DNA from: CAYMRB01 sp964392615
GTDB taxonomy: Bacteria > Planctomycetota > UBA8108
Direction: 5' to 3'
Assembly (NCBI GenBank): GCA_964392615.1
Contig: CAYMRB010000254.1
Coordinates: 1-14,699 of the forward strand
DNA: 14,699 nt
The position numbers and the translations under genes are program-made. Of this stretch, positions 1 to 8,677 are shown one piece after another. Numbering within the stretch: the first letter of the stretch is position 1; each line of letters opens with the position of its first letter. The notes beneath the pieces are model-generated. The model did no database searches, was not told the origin of the DNA, and saw only the letters and a list, made by a program, of their open reading frames with translations.

Positions 1-18
1 CGGAGTCGGTGTCCGCGT

Positions 19-1269
19 CTATCCGATGAGCTTCCCGATATCGATCAAGTGCAATTGCCGCCCCTGTCCCTTCACCGGCGCGTCGATGACGACGAGTCGA
101 CCGTCGCGGCTGGCTCGCGGATGCGTGTCGCAGCGCCATTCGCCGGCGTACTCCTTCGGCAGATGGAAGTAGCGGAGCGGCACGACGTTCCCGGTGCGCG
201 GGTGGTACAGGAACGGCATCTGGTTGCGGTTCTTGTCCGGATAGGTGTCATTCAGGATCCACTCGCCGCCCGGCAGGTAGGAGCAATGGCCGTCGCGTTT
301 CATCACCTCCGTGCCGACGGGCTCGACTTTGCCGCCGTCGCGGTCCTCGAAGACGTAGAAGGCGCGGCCGTGCGGCTTCTGATTCGAGTACGCGAGGATG
401 TGGTGCGGGTCGCGCCAGATGAAGTGGGACGTCATGCCGTTGTCGTCGATCACACGCACGTCGCTGCCGTCCGGAGCGGCGGTCAGCATGCGGGTGAGCC
501 AGCCCCTCTTGGGATAGCGCCAGCGGTGGAGGAAGATGAAGCGCGTACCGTCCGGGTTGAAGAGCAGGTGGTTGAAGTAGTGCTTCGCGTCGCTGGCGGG
601 ACGAGGGAGCTTGCCGCGTGCGGCGATGTCGGCGAGCGATACGATGAGCTCGCGACGGCCGGTGTCGAGATCGACGCGGAAGACGCCGGAGTCCTTCGGC
701 GCGAGGTCGCCGGCATGCGGGTCGGGAAGACCGACGTAGCCGTAGCCGGGTCGCACGTCCTGGATGCGGCGGAAGTCCGCGGTGACGGCGGTGCGGCCGT
801 CGGAGCTCAGCGTGTAGATCGCGCTGTCGATCGTGCGCCTGTCGCGTGTCTTGACGTCGAGGACGCGGCAGACGAAGCGGTCCTTCTCACGGTCGTTCCA
901 CAGGACTCGCGACTGCGAGCCCGGAATCCACTGCAGCATGCAACCCTGCTGCCAGCCCCAGGCCGTACTCTTGCCGAGATCGATCCAGCGATCATCGGCC
1001 GCGAGGTCGACCATGCCGATGCGGACCGTGTCGTCGGCTCGCGGCGTGCGGTGCTCGAAATCGACCTCCATGCCGAGCACGAGGCGGTTCGTCGGATCGA
1101 ACTGGTGCTTGTCGTAGTAGCCGAACCAATGGTGCTTCGGACCGCGAGTGATCGCGCGGCTCGGCGGCAGGCGCACGTCGGCGCGTGCACGCGTGCCGGC
1201 GAGACTGATCGCCGCGCCGAAGGCTCCGGCGAGAAACTCGCGTCGGTGGATTCCGCCTCGTCGTGTCAT
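19..1269 (-). CDS. Tat-exported beta-propeller protein of unknown function
   Basis: A 416-residue exported protein. The N-terminus is a twin-arginine signal: HRREFLAG around residues 8-15 (Arg9-Arg10), a hydrophobic stretch, then a likely cleavage after ARA at residue 30. The mature part has repeated blade-like segments, for example LSSDGRTAV, FNPDGTRFIFLH and ASRDGRLVVID, typical of TolB/PD40-type beta-propellers. Conserved-looking motifs include HWFGYYDKHQFDP near the start, DGHCSYLPGGEWILND, and CDTHPRASRDG near the end. The fold and the His-rich motifs are loosely reminiscent of oligogalacturonate lyase (PL22), but I cannot assign an activity. It lies 76 bases downstream of the regulator gene on the same strand and near the GH116 gene, so a role in periplasmic saccharide handling is an inference from context. 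The ATG at 1269 is chosen because it gives a complete Tat signal. Confidence 0.85.
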   Translation of the reverse strand: MTRRGGIHRREFLAGAFGAAISLAGTRARADVRLPPSRAITRGPKHHWFGYYDKHQFDPTNRLVLGMEVDFEHRTPRADDTVRIGMVDLAADDRWIDLGKSTAWGWQQGCMLQWIPGSQSRVLWNDREKDRFVCRVLDVKTRDRRTIDSAIYTLSSDGRTAVTADFRRIQDVRPGYGYVGLPDPHAGDLAPKDSGVFRVDLDTGRRELIVSLADIAARGKLPRPASDAKHYFNHLLFNPDGTRFIFLHRWRYPKRGWLTRMLTAAPDGSDVRVIDDNGMTSHFIWRDPHHILAYSNQKPHGRAFYVFEDRDGGKVEPVGTEVMKRDGHCSYLPGGEWILNDTYPDKNRNQMPFLYHPRTGNVVPLRYFHLPKEYAGEWRCDTHPRASRDGRLVVIDAPVKGQGRQLHLIDIGKLIG

Positions 1270-1323
1270 CGTTCGACACCCGTCCTGGGGACCGTGATCT
1301 CCGCAACGCGTCCTGAGACGAGC

Positions 1324-1332
1324 AGTGTATCA
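1324..1332 (-). promoter_or_regulatory. Possible extended -10 promoter for the propeller gene
   Basis: Read on the minus strand, the sequence is TGATACACT: a TACACT hexamer preceded by TG one base upstream, which fits an extended -10 box. It lies 54 bases upstream of the ATG at 1269. No convincing -35 box is present at 16-18 bases. The same 10-mer occurs at 2071-2080, so it may instead be a regulator-binding site. Confidence 0.3.
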
Positions 1333-1345
1333 CGCGCGGGGCGCC

Positions 1346-2080
1346 CTAATCGGGATTCGATCGGCGGCGAAACCGGGTGGGGGTGGTTCCGGTGACCTGT
1401 CGGAACACGACGGCCAGCCTGCGTGCGTTGCCGAATCCGGTTCGCGCCGCGATCAGAGGCATCGGCAGAGACGTCTCGCTCAGGAGCTCTCGAACTCGCT
1501 CGATGCGCACACGGCGAATCTCGTCGAGGACGCTGCGGCTGAGGTGCGAGCGAAAACTCCTCTCCAGCGTGCGGCGGCTGGTCGCCAGGCGATCGGCGAG
1601 GAACCCGACGCTGCAGCCCTCGGCAAAATGCGTGCGGATCAGGGCCAGCGCCGAGGCCACGAGCGGATCGTCGATCGCGAGCGTATCCGTCGATTGACGC
1701 GTCTCGACGCGGACCGGTGGCACCCAGATCGTTGTCACCGCTCTCCGCCTGCCGCAAATCAGATCGTCGAGCATGCTGGCCGCTTCGAAGCCGATGCGCT
1801 CTCCGGCGACCGCGATGCTGGAGAGCGGCGGTCTGCTGAGTTGGCATTCCGATTCGTCATTGTCCACGCCGAGAATCGCGACCTCTTCGGGCACGACGAG
1901 CCCCAGCGCGAGGCAAGCATCGGCCAAGTGGCGAGCCGGCACGTCATTCGACGCGAGGATGGCCACGGGCTTGGGCAGCGCTGTCAGCCAGCGCTGTACC
2001 TGCGAGTCGATCTTCCGCCAACTGGCGTCGATCGGCGGACGCGGGAGATACTCCGTGTAGCAGGAGGAGAAGTGTATCAC
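1346..2080 (-). CDS. XylR/AraC-type transcriptional regulator, N-terminally truncated
   Basis: A 244-residue regulator. Residues about 30-127 match the C-terminal half of the LacI-like sugar-sensing domain seen in XylR-type regulators (LPKPVAILASND, PEEVAILGVDNDE, RPPLSSIAV, ERIGFEAASMLDDL). Residues about 140-240 are a full AraC DNA-binding domain with two helix-turn-helix motifs (LADRLATSRRTLERSF; then IAARTGFGNARRL and GTTPTRFRR). Full-length members have about 370-400 residues, so roughly 130-150 residues of the sensor lobe are missing. The reading frame stays open upstream of the GTG start at 2080, into the GH116 gene region, but the translated residues there do not resemble the missing lobe, nor do the other minus-strand frames. 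It diverges from the GH116 gene, which it probably regulates. It may be a working stand-alone activator or a decaying remnant; the DNA-binding domain looks intact. The GTG start is uncertain because no strong ribosome binding site precedes it. Confidence 0.8.
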   Translation of the reverse strand: MIHFSSCYTEYLPRPPIDASWRKIDSQVQRWLTALPKPVAILASNDVPARHLADACLALGLVVPEEVAILGVDNDESECQLSRPPLSSIAVAGERIGFEAASMLDDLICGRRRAVTTIWVPPVRVETRQSTDTLAIDDPLVASALALIRTHFAEGCSVGFLADRLATSRRTLERSFRSHLSRSVLDEIRRVRIERVRELLSETSLPMPLIAARTGFGNARRLAVVFRQVTGTTPTRFRRRSNPD

Positions 2081-2082
2081 GA
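2064..2082. promoter_or_regulatory. Repeated motif overlapping the regulator start
   Basis: The 10-mer AGTGTATCAC at 2071-2080 is identical to 1324-1333, and the surrounding 18 bases (2064-2081 against 1317-1334) match at 16 positions. A related GTATCATGA lies at 2163-2171. The three copies sit around the starts of the regulator, propeller and GH116 genes, which suggests a shared protein-binding site. The copy at 2071-2080 coincides with the GTG start codon of the regulator, compatible with autoregulation. Confidence 0.35.
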
Positions 2083-2107
2083 TGCTTCCCCGGTCCGTTT
2101 GCTCTGT

Positions 2108-2130
2108 CGCAAAACGACACGAGTTTTGCG
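2108..2130. promoter_or_regulatory. Inverted repeat, candidate operator
   Basis: Perfect 8-base arms CGCAAAAC (2108-2115) and GTTTTGCG (2123-2130) flank a 7-base spacer in the divergent region between the regulator and the GH116 gene. The 23-base overall size and central position suit an operator for a dimeric regulator. If the TATCAT at 2164-2169 is the -10 box of the GH116 gene, the site would lie roughly 45-70 bases upstream of transcription start, where an activator commonly binds. No T-run follows, so it is not a good terminator. Confidence 0.5.
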
Positions 2131-2163
2131 CATTCCGGTTCTGCCACTGCGAGCCGATGAACG

Positions 2164-2169
2164 TATCAT
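2164..2169 (+). promoter_or_regulatory. Possible -10 box of the GH116 gene
   Basis: TATCAT matches the TATAAT consensus at five of six positions and lies 66 bases before the ATG at 2236. No good -35 hexamer is seen at the expected distance, as expected for an activator-dependent promoter. The hexamer is also part of the GTATCAYGA motif, so its role is ambiguous. Confidence 0.3.
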
Positions 2170-2235
2170 GACGGCTGGTAGTCGAAGCGGTGCCACCACC
2201 TGCTTGCGACGAAGAACCCTCCAGGAGAAACCGAG

Positions 2236-5200
2236 ATGACCCCTCGCCAAGATCGGTTGCGGCAGACCTTTTCTCTTCTTCGACACTGTGCTTTGACCGC
2301 GGCGATTCTCGCGCTGTTATTGCCCGGCGCGACGTCTCGCGCCGACCACGAATACGCGGACTCCTACACGGGCGAGAATCTTAATCGAATCGCCTTCCCG
2401 ATCGGCGGGATCGGTACCGGGATGTATTGCCTGGAGGGCACCGGCGCGATCTCGCACATGTCGGTTCGGCACCGGATGGAGTTCTTTCATGAACCGAATC
2501 TGTTCGCGGCCATCTGTGTGAAGGGCGCCACCGCGGAGCAGAATATCGCCCGTGTCGTCGAGGGGCCGATTCCCGATTGGAAGTACTTCGGCAGCTCGGG
2601 CACGGGGAATGGAGCGACGGGTACGACGTACGGCTTGCCGCGCTTTCGGCAGTGCGAGTTCTCGGTCCGCTTTCCGTTCGGCAGAGTGAGCTTGGCCGAC
2701 AAGGCGCTGCCGATCCGCGCGACGATCACGGGCTTCAGTCCGTTCACTCCGGGAGATGCCGATTCGTCGAGCCTTCCGGTCGGATCCCTCGAGTACGCGT
2801 TCAAGAACGTCACGGACAAGAAGGTCGAGGCGGTCTTCTCGTTGAACACGCGGAACTTCATGGGCAAGGGTTCCGTGGGGCCGATCGATCGCGGGTTCGT
2901 GTTGAACGGCTCGGGTGGCGCGTTCGCCTTCGTCGTCGACGGCGAGCACCGCGTGGCTGTGGACCACTGTTGGTTCCGCGGCGGCTGGTGGGATGCCCTG
3001 ACGGTGACTTGGGACAACGTGCAGCGGGGCAAGGTCGTCGCCAACCCGCCCGTCGGAGGAGGCGAGCCGGGCGCGTCGCTGTTCGTGCCGCTCGAGCTGG
3101 CCCCGGGGGAGTCGAAAACGATCCGCCTGCTGACCTGCTGGTACGTGCCGCAGTCCGGTTTGAAGTACGGCAGCCGGAAGGAGTTCGGTCCGGCATTCCG
3201 CAAGACGCCCTCCCGGGGCACGGCGACGGGCCAGCAGCCGGTATCCGGTTTCCTCGGCAAGGGGCTCGTGAATACGTTCGACCCGGTTGGCGATGGGCCC
3301 ACTGGCACTCTAGTGTCGCCCGCGTTCGAGGTCGGCAAGCGGTTCGTGCACCTGCTGGTCGGCGGCGGCCCCGAGGCCGGTCGAACGTGCGTCGATCTCG
3401 TAGTCGACGGCAAGGCCGTTCAGTCGGCAACGGGACTCCAGACCGAGCGACTACGCTGGGTCAGCTGGGACGTCTCCGCGTGGAAGGGGAAGACGGCGAC
3501 GATCCGCATCGTCGATGACGCGACTGGGCCATGGGGACACATCCTCGCCGACCAGATCACGCTCTCCGACGAGCGCCTCGACGCGCTTCTCGTCGACGGC
3601 ACGATCGCAGCCGGCGACAAGCGCGTCGTCGTGCTCGCGGACTTCGAGGGCGAGAACTACGGCGCCTGGAAGGCGACCGGTCAGGAGACGAAGTCGGAGT
3701 CGGAGTGCTGCCCGGGCGGCGACTGTGCCGAGATCCCGCCGGCCTACGTCCCGTGGTACGCGACGCAGTTCGACACCATCGGCGACGTCGTCAATACGTT
3801 CAAGCGGCGCTATGCGGAGCTTCACAAGCGCAGTCGCGTCTTCGCCGACACGTTCTACGGCACGACCGTGCCGCCCGAGATCGTCGAGGCGGCCGCCGCC
3901 AATCTGACGATTCTCAAGTCGCCGACGGTTCTCCGCCAGCACGACGGTCGCCTCTGGTGTTGGGAGGGTTGCAGCGACGGCTCGGGCTGCTGCGCGGGAA
4001 GCTGTACGCATGTCTGGAATTACGCCCAGGCGATCTGCCATCTCTTCCCGTCGCTCGAACGCGGACTGCGGCAGAACGAGTTCTACGACAGTCAATCGCC
4101 GGAGGGTCGCCAGGCGTTTCGCGGCAACTTGCCGATCTCTCCGGGCGGCGGATCGTTCGACGCTGCCGACGGACAGCTGGGCGGGATCATGAAGGCGCAC
4201 CGCGAGTGGAGGATCTCGGGTGACCGCCGATGGCTCGAGCGGTTCTGGCCCAGGATCCGCAAGAGCATGGACTACATGATCGCTTCGTGGGACCCGCGCC
4301 ATACGGGACTGCTCGAGGAGTCGCATCACAACACGTACGACATCAACTACTTCGGCCCGGACGGACACTGCGGCAGCTTCTACCTGGGCGCGCTGGCCGC
4401 CATGGTCCGCATGGGACAGGCGCTGGGGGACGATGTCTCGCAGTATGAACAGCTGCTACGAAAGGGCGCTGCCCGCATGGAGAAGGAGCTCTACAACGGA
4501 GAGTACTTCATCCAGATCGTTCAGAAGGAGGGCTTGGACCGCAACTTCGGTCCGATCAATCCTCGCGACCAGAGCCCGGCCTATCGCGCGGCGGCCGAGA
4601 TCGTCAACGAGCAAGGGCCGAAGTATCAGTACGGCACGGGTTGCCTTTCCGACGGCGTGCTCGGTTTCTGGATGGCCCGCGCCTGTGGTATCGACGATGA
4701 CCTCGTCAACGGGCCCATGGTGACCAGTCACTTGGCCGCGATCCACAAGTACAACCTGAAGCACGATCTTTCGCAGCACGCCAATCCGCAGCGCCCGACC
4801 TTCGCGATGGGGGATGACGGCGGTCTCCTGCTGTGCACCTGGCCGCGCGGCGGCAAACCGCTTCTGCCGTTCGTCTACAGCGACGAGGTCTGGACCGGGA
4901 TCGAGTACCAGGTCGCCTCCCACCTGATGATGGTCGGCAAGGTCGACGAGGGCCTGGACATCGTCCGCGCGTGTCGCGATCGCTACGACGGCGTCCGTCG
5001 CAACCCCTTCAACGAGTACGAGTGCGGGCATTGGTATGCGCGAGCCATGTCGAGCTTCGCGCTCATTCAAGGCTACACGGGCTTGCGGTACGACGCCGTC
5101 GACAAGACCCTGCACGTTCGTTCCCGCGGTGACTTCCGCGCCCCGCTGTTCACCGCGCGAGGGTTCGGGGTCGTTTCGCGACAAGGCGGCAAAGTCACGG

Positions 5201-5259
5201 TCGACGTGCGCTCGGGCGAGATTCCGGTCGCTGCGATCGTCGTCGGCGATCAGCCGTGA
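2236..5259 (+). CDS. Secreted GH116 family glycosidase (GBA2-type beta-glucosidase family)
   Basis: A 1007-residue secreted enzyme related to non-lysosomal glucosylceramidase and bacterial GH116 beta-glucosidases or beta-xylosidases, expected to hydrolyse beta-glycosides with retention. A signal peptide covers about residues 1-36 (cleavage near TSRA). The N-terminal beta-domain starts with IAFPIGGIGTGMYCLEGTG. An extra beta-sandwich is inserted at about 335-490. The catalytic (alpha/alpha)6 barrel fills the rest. By comparison with GBA2, Glu577 in WCWEGCSDG is the likely nucleophile and Asp702 in HHNTYDINYFGPDG the acid/base; both are present. A Cys-rich patch (ECCPGGDC, then GCCAGSCTHVWNY) is typical of this bacterial branch. 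AGGAG at 2223-2227 lies 8 bases before the ATG and supports the start. It diverges from the truncated regulator. The substrate cannot be told from sequence. Confidence 0.93.
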   Translation: MTPRQDRLRQTFSLLRHCALTAAILALLLPGATSRADHEYADSYTGENLNRIAFPIGGIGTGMYCLEGTGAISHMSVRHRMEFFHEPNLFAAICVKGATAEQNIARVVEGPIPDWKYFGSSGTGNGATGTTYGLPRFRQCEFSVRFPFGRVSLADKALPIRATITGFSPFTPGDADSSSLPVGSLEYAFKNVTDKKVEAVFSLNTRNFMGKGSVGPIDRGFVLNGSGGAFAFVVDGEHRVAVDHCWFRGGWWDALTVTWDNVQRGKVVANPPVGGGEPGASLFVPLELAPGESKTIRLLTCWYVPQSGLKYGSRKEFGPAFRKTPSRGTATGQQPVSGFLGKGLVNTFDPVGDGPTGTLVSPAFEVGKRFVHLLVGGGPEAGRTCVDLVVDGKAVQSATGLQTERLRWVSWDVSAWKGKTATIRIVDDATGPWGHILADQITLSDERLDALLVDGTIAAGDKRVVVLADFEGENYGAWKATGQETKSESECCPGGDCAEIPPAYVPWYATQFDTIGDVVNTFKRRYAELHKRSRVFADTFYGTTVPPEIVEAAAANLTILKSPTVLRQHDGRLWCWEGCSDGSGCCAGSCTHVWNYAQAICHLFPSLERGLRQNEFYDSQSPEGRQAFRGNLPISPGGGSFDAADGQLGGIMKAHREWRISGDRRWLERFWPRIRKSMDYMIASWDPRHTGLLEESHHNTYDINYFGPDGHCGSFYLGALAAMVRMGQALGDDVSQYEQLLRKGAARMEKELYNGEYFIQIVQKEGLDRNFGPINPRDQSPAYRAAAEIVNEQGPKYQYGTGCLSDGVLGFWMARACGIDDDLVNGPMVTSHLAAIHKYNLKHDLSQHANPQRPTFAMGDDGGLLLCTWPRGGKPLLPFVYSDEVWTGIEYQVASHLMMVGKVDEGLDIVRACRDRYDGVRRNPFNEYECGHWYARAMSSFALIQGYTGLRYDAVDKTLHVRSRGDFRAPLFTARGFGVVSRQGGKVTVDVRSGEIPVAAIVVGDQP

Positions 5260-5275
5260 GCCAGTGAGCCAGCGG

Positions 5276-5307
5276 TAACCGTTCCGCGGGGCGGCTTCCG
5301 TCGGTTA
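5276..5307 (+). terminator. Possible stem-loop after the GH116 gene
   Basis: An outer pair TAACCG (5276-5281) and CGGTTA (5302-5307) encloses an inner hairpin CCGC-GGG-GCGG (5284-5294). It starts 17 bases after the GH116 stop. There is no T-run, and the second outer arm overlaps a possible -10 box (TAGACT, 5306-5311) for msrP, so it may be a terminator, a regulatory site, or chance in GC-rich DNA. Confidence 0.3.
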
Positions 5308-5356
5308 GACTGATCGCGCTGTTCACGTCGATCTCCTTACCGCACGGAAGCCGTCC

Positions 5357-6365
<1,009 letters not shown>

Positions 6366-6367
<2 letters not shown>

Positions 6368-6377
6368 CGTCGACGTT
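6366..6377. repeat. 12-base perfect palindrome at the msrP stop
   Basis: AACGTCGACGTT is self-complementary. It begins in the TAA stop of msrP and fills half of the 20-base gap to the end of convergent ptsP. It has no loop and no T-run, so a terminator role is doubtful; it could be a protein site or chance. Confidence 0.35.
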
Positions 6378-6387
6378 CAACGGGCTG

Positions 6388-8667
6388 CTATCCGAAGCAT
6401 TCCCCGAGCGCTTCCTTCAGCACCGCGGCCTCGCCCTGTTCGAGGAGATCGTCGAGCCGCTCGCGCAGCTTGCTGGCGTCGCCCGCGGCGAGATCGTGCT
6501 TAAGACGGGGGATCGCCCCAGGTGACACGCTCAGCGCGTCGACCCCCATCGCGACGAGCGCGAGAGCGAGGCGCTCGTCGCTGGCGATCTCGCCGCAGAC
6601 GGTCACCGGCTTTCCGACCGCGTGCGCGGCGTCGATCGTCCGTCGGATCATTCTGAGAATGGCAGGGTGATACGGATCGGCGATCGCCGCGGCGCTCGGG
6701 TTTTCGCGGTCCGCCGCGAGCGAGTATTGGATGAGGTCGTTCGATCCGACCGACAGGTAGTCCACCTCGCGCGCCAGCGGTCCCGCGATCTCGACTGCCG
6801 CTGGGAGCTCGACCATGGCGCCGATCTGCGGCTTCTGGAACATGCTCGAGCCGGGCAGCGACGCGATCGCCTTTTCGACGAGCGCCTTGACCTGCCGCAC
6901 CTCGTCGAGCGTGCTCACGAGCGGGATCAGGATGCTCAGCGGTCGCGTCGATGCCGCCATCGCGAACGCCTGCACCTGATCGCGCAGCACGTTCGGGTAG
7001 TCGAGCAACACGCGGATCGAGCGATAGCCGTGAAACGGATCGCGCGATGCCTCGACCTCGTCGCCGTGAACGAATTTGTCGCCGCCGAGATCGAGCAATC
7101 GGAAGCGGACCTGACCGTGCGGAAAGAACTCGTACGCCCGCGCGTAGATCTTGATCTGCTCTTCGCGTGTCGGGAATCGCTCGCGCACGATGAACGGAAA
7201 CTCGGTCCGGTACAGGCCGACGCCATCGGCGCCGTTGTCGCGAGCCACGCGGAGATCCGCCGCTACGCCGATGTTCGCCTGCAGATCGACCTCGAGGCCG
7301 TCGTGCGTCGCGGCTCGTCGGTCGCGATACTCGAGCGACTCGGCGTCCAGGAGCGCTTGGCGCTGGACGCGTTCCTCGAAGTCCGACAGCGTCTCGTCCA
7401 TCGGTCGCACGATGACCGAACCTGAGTTGCCGTCGATGATCAGGAGGTCGTCGCTGTGAACGACCTGAGCGAAGTCCGCCAGGCCGGTGACGGCCGGAAT
7501 ACCCATCGAGCGCGCCAGAAGCGCGCCGTGCGACGTTCGCCCGCCGACCTCGGTGACGAGGCCGAGCGCACCTTCCGCCTTGAGCTCGACGACGAGCGAC
7601 GGCGGGAGGCCGTGGGTGACGACGATGCGTTCGCGCAGCTGCGGCCCGGTCTCGCCCGGATGGAGGAGATGGCCGAGGATTCGACTCCGGAGGTCGCGAA
7701 TGTCCTCGACGCGCTCCTGAATGTACGGATCGCGCACGTCCATGAGCCGCTCCTCGAACGAGCGCAACGACTCGGACACGGCGACGTGCGCCGTCTTGCC
7801 GGCGTCGATCGCCTCGACGAGCCGGCGTTCGAGGACCGGATCGTTCAAGAGCAGGAGGTGCGAGCTGAAGATGAGCGCGTGCTCTTCGTCGGCCTCCCGC
7901 TCGGCCGCCTTCTGGATCTCCAGGATCTCGCGGCGTGTCTCGTCGAACGCTTCCTCGCAACGCCGCCGCTCCTCCTCAGGACCCAGTCCCGTCGCGTCAC
8001 CGTCTTCCGAATCGACGTCGTGCGCGCCGCGGAAGACCGCGCGGCCGATCGCGATGCCGCCCGACGCGGGACTGCCCTGGAGCACGGTCTCGCCGCGTGC
8101 GGACTCGCGTCGCCGCGACGGTCGCGCCGTGCCGCGCCAGCGCCGCACCTCGTCGAGATATCCGGCCGTGTCGCCGTGATCGAGCGCTTCGATGAGGCGC
8201 GCGTTCTCGACGACGCCGACGAGCTGAGCGGCGATCGTCGACAAGGTCTCGATCTCGAGCTGCGAGAACTGCCGCTTGTCCCGAGTTTGAACGGCCACGG
8301 CACCGACCGGCCGGTTGCGGATCCCCATCGGGATGCCGAGGTAGGAGCGGAACTGCTCCTCGCGAGTTTCCGGGAAGTACAGGTAGATCGGATGCGATGG
8401 CGCGTCCTCCGTCGCAATCGGTTCCATGCGCGCGACGACCGTGCCCGTCAGGCCCTCGCCGAGCCGCACGGCGACCTTGCCGACCGCCGCCGGATCGAGG
8501 CCTTGCGACGCCATCAGGCGCAGCCGTTCGCCGTCCGGATCGAGCAGATAGATCGACGCCACATCGGTCCCCATCTCCTCCACGATGATCTCGACGGCGT
8601 TCTGGAGGATCTCGAGCAGCGAGTGCGACCGCTGGATGACCAGGGAGAGCTTGTGGGGGATCGACAT
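6388..8667 (-). CDS. ptsP: PTS Enzyme I paralogue with N-terminal GAF domain (PtsP, nitrogen-PTS type)
   Basis: A 759-residue phosphoenolpyruvate-protein phosphotransferase, the first step of the regulatory (nitrogen) PTS, which passes phosphate from PEP to an HPr-like protein. Domain order: GAF sensor (about 15-160), HPr-binding helical domain (about 199-330), phospho-histidine swivel domain with GGRTSHGALLAR (active His380), and PEP-binding TIM barrel (about 450-735) with GVGLYRTEFPF, MVELPAAVEIAG, SVGSNDLIQYSLAADREN and VCGEIASD (catalytic Cys691). All key residues are present. The ATG at 8667 is preferred to the in-frame upstream start at 9006. The first 113 codons of the longer form read as an antisense-like Ser/Arg/Pro-rich shadow of the NTPase gene, and GAGGGG lies 6 bases before the ATG. 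The NTPase gene ends 10 bases upstream, so the pair is likely an operon. No HPr or EIIA gene is in the window. Confidence 0.95.
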   Translation of the reverse strand: MSIPHKLSLVIQRSHSLLEILQNAVEIIVEEMGTDVASIYLLDPDGERLRLMASQGLDPAAVGKVAVRLGEGLTGTVVARMEPIATEDAPSHPIYLYFPETREEQFRSYLGIPMGIRNRPVGAVAVQTRDKRQFSQLEIETLSTIAAQLVGVVENARLIEALDHGDTAGYLDEVRRWRGTARPSRRRESARGETVLQGSPASGGIAIGRAVFRGAHDVDSEDGDATGLGPEEERRRCEEAFDETRREILEIQKAAEREADEEHALIFSSHLLLLNDPVLERRLVEAIDAGKTAHVAVSESLRSFEERLMDVRDPYIQERVEDIRDLRSRILGHLLHPGETGPQLRERIVVTHGLPPSLVVELKAEGALGLVTEVGGRTSHGALLARSMGIPAVTGLADFAQVVHSDDLLIIDGNSGSVIVRPMDETLSDFEERVQRQALLDAESLEYRDRRAATHDGLEVDLQANIGVAADLRVARDNGADGVGLYRTEFPFIVRERFPTREEQIKIYARAYEFFPHGQVRFRLLDLGGDKFVHGDEVEASRDPFHGYRSIRVLLDYPNVLRDQVQAFAMAASTRPLSILIPLVSTLDEVRQVKALVEKAIASLPGSSMFQKPQIGAMVELPAAVEIAGPLAREVDYLSVGSNDLIQYSLAADRENPSAAAIADPYHPAILRMIRRTIDAAHAVGKPVTVCGEIASDERLALALVAMGVDALSVSPGAIPRLKHDLAAGDASKLRERLDDLLEQGEAAVLKEALGECFG

Positions 8668-8677
8668 CGGGTGCCCC

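Noticed and set aside
49..1395. Long plus-strand open frame opposite the propeller gene (448 codons)
   Set aside because: It lies antisense to a gene with a clear Tat signal and propeller motifs, and its product has no recognisable motif; such mirror frames are common in high-GC DNA.
5257..5272. Tandem 8-base TGAGCCAG duplication at the GH116 stop
   Set aside because: It is only two short copies and gives a second stop codon; no function can be supported.
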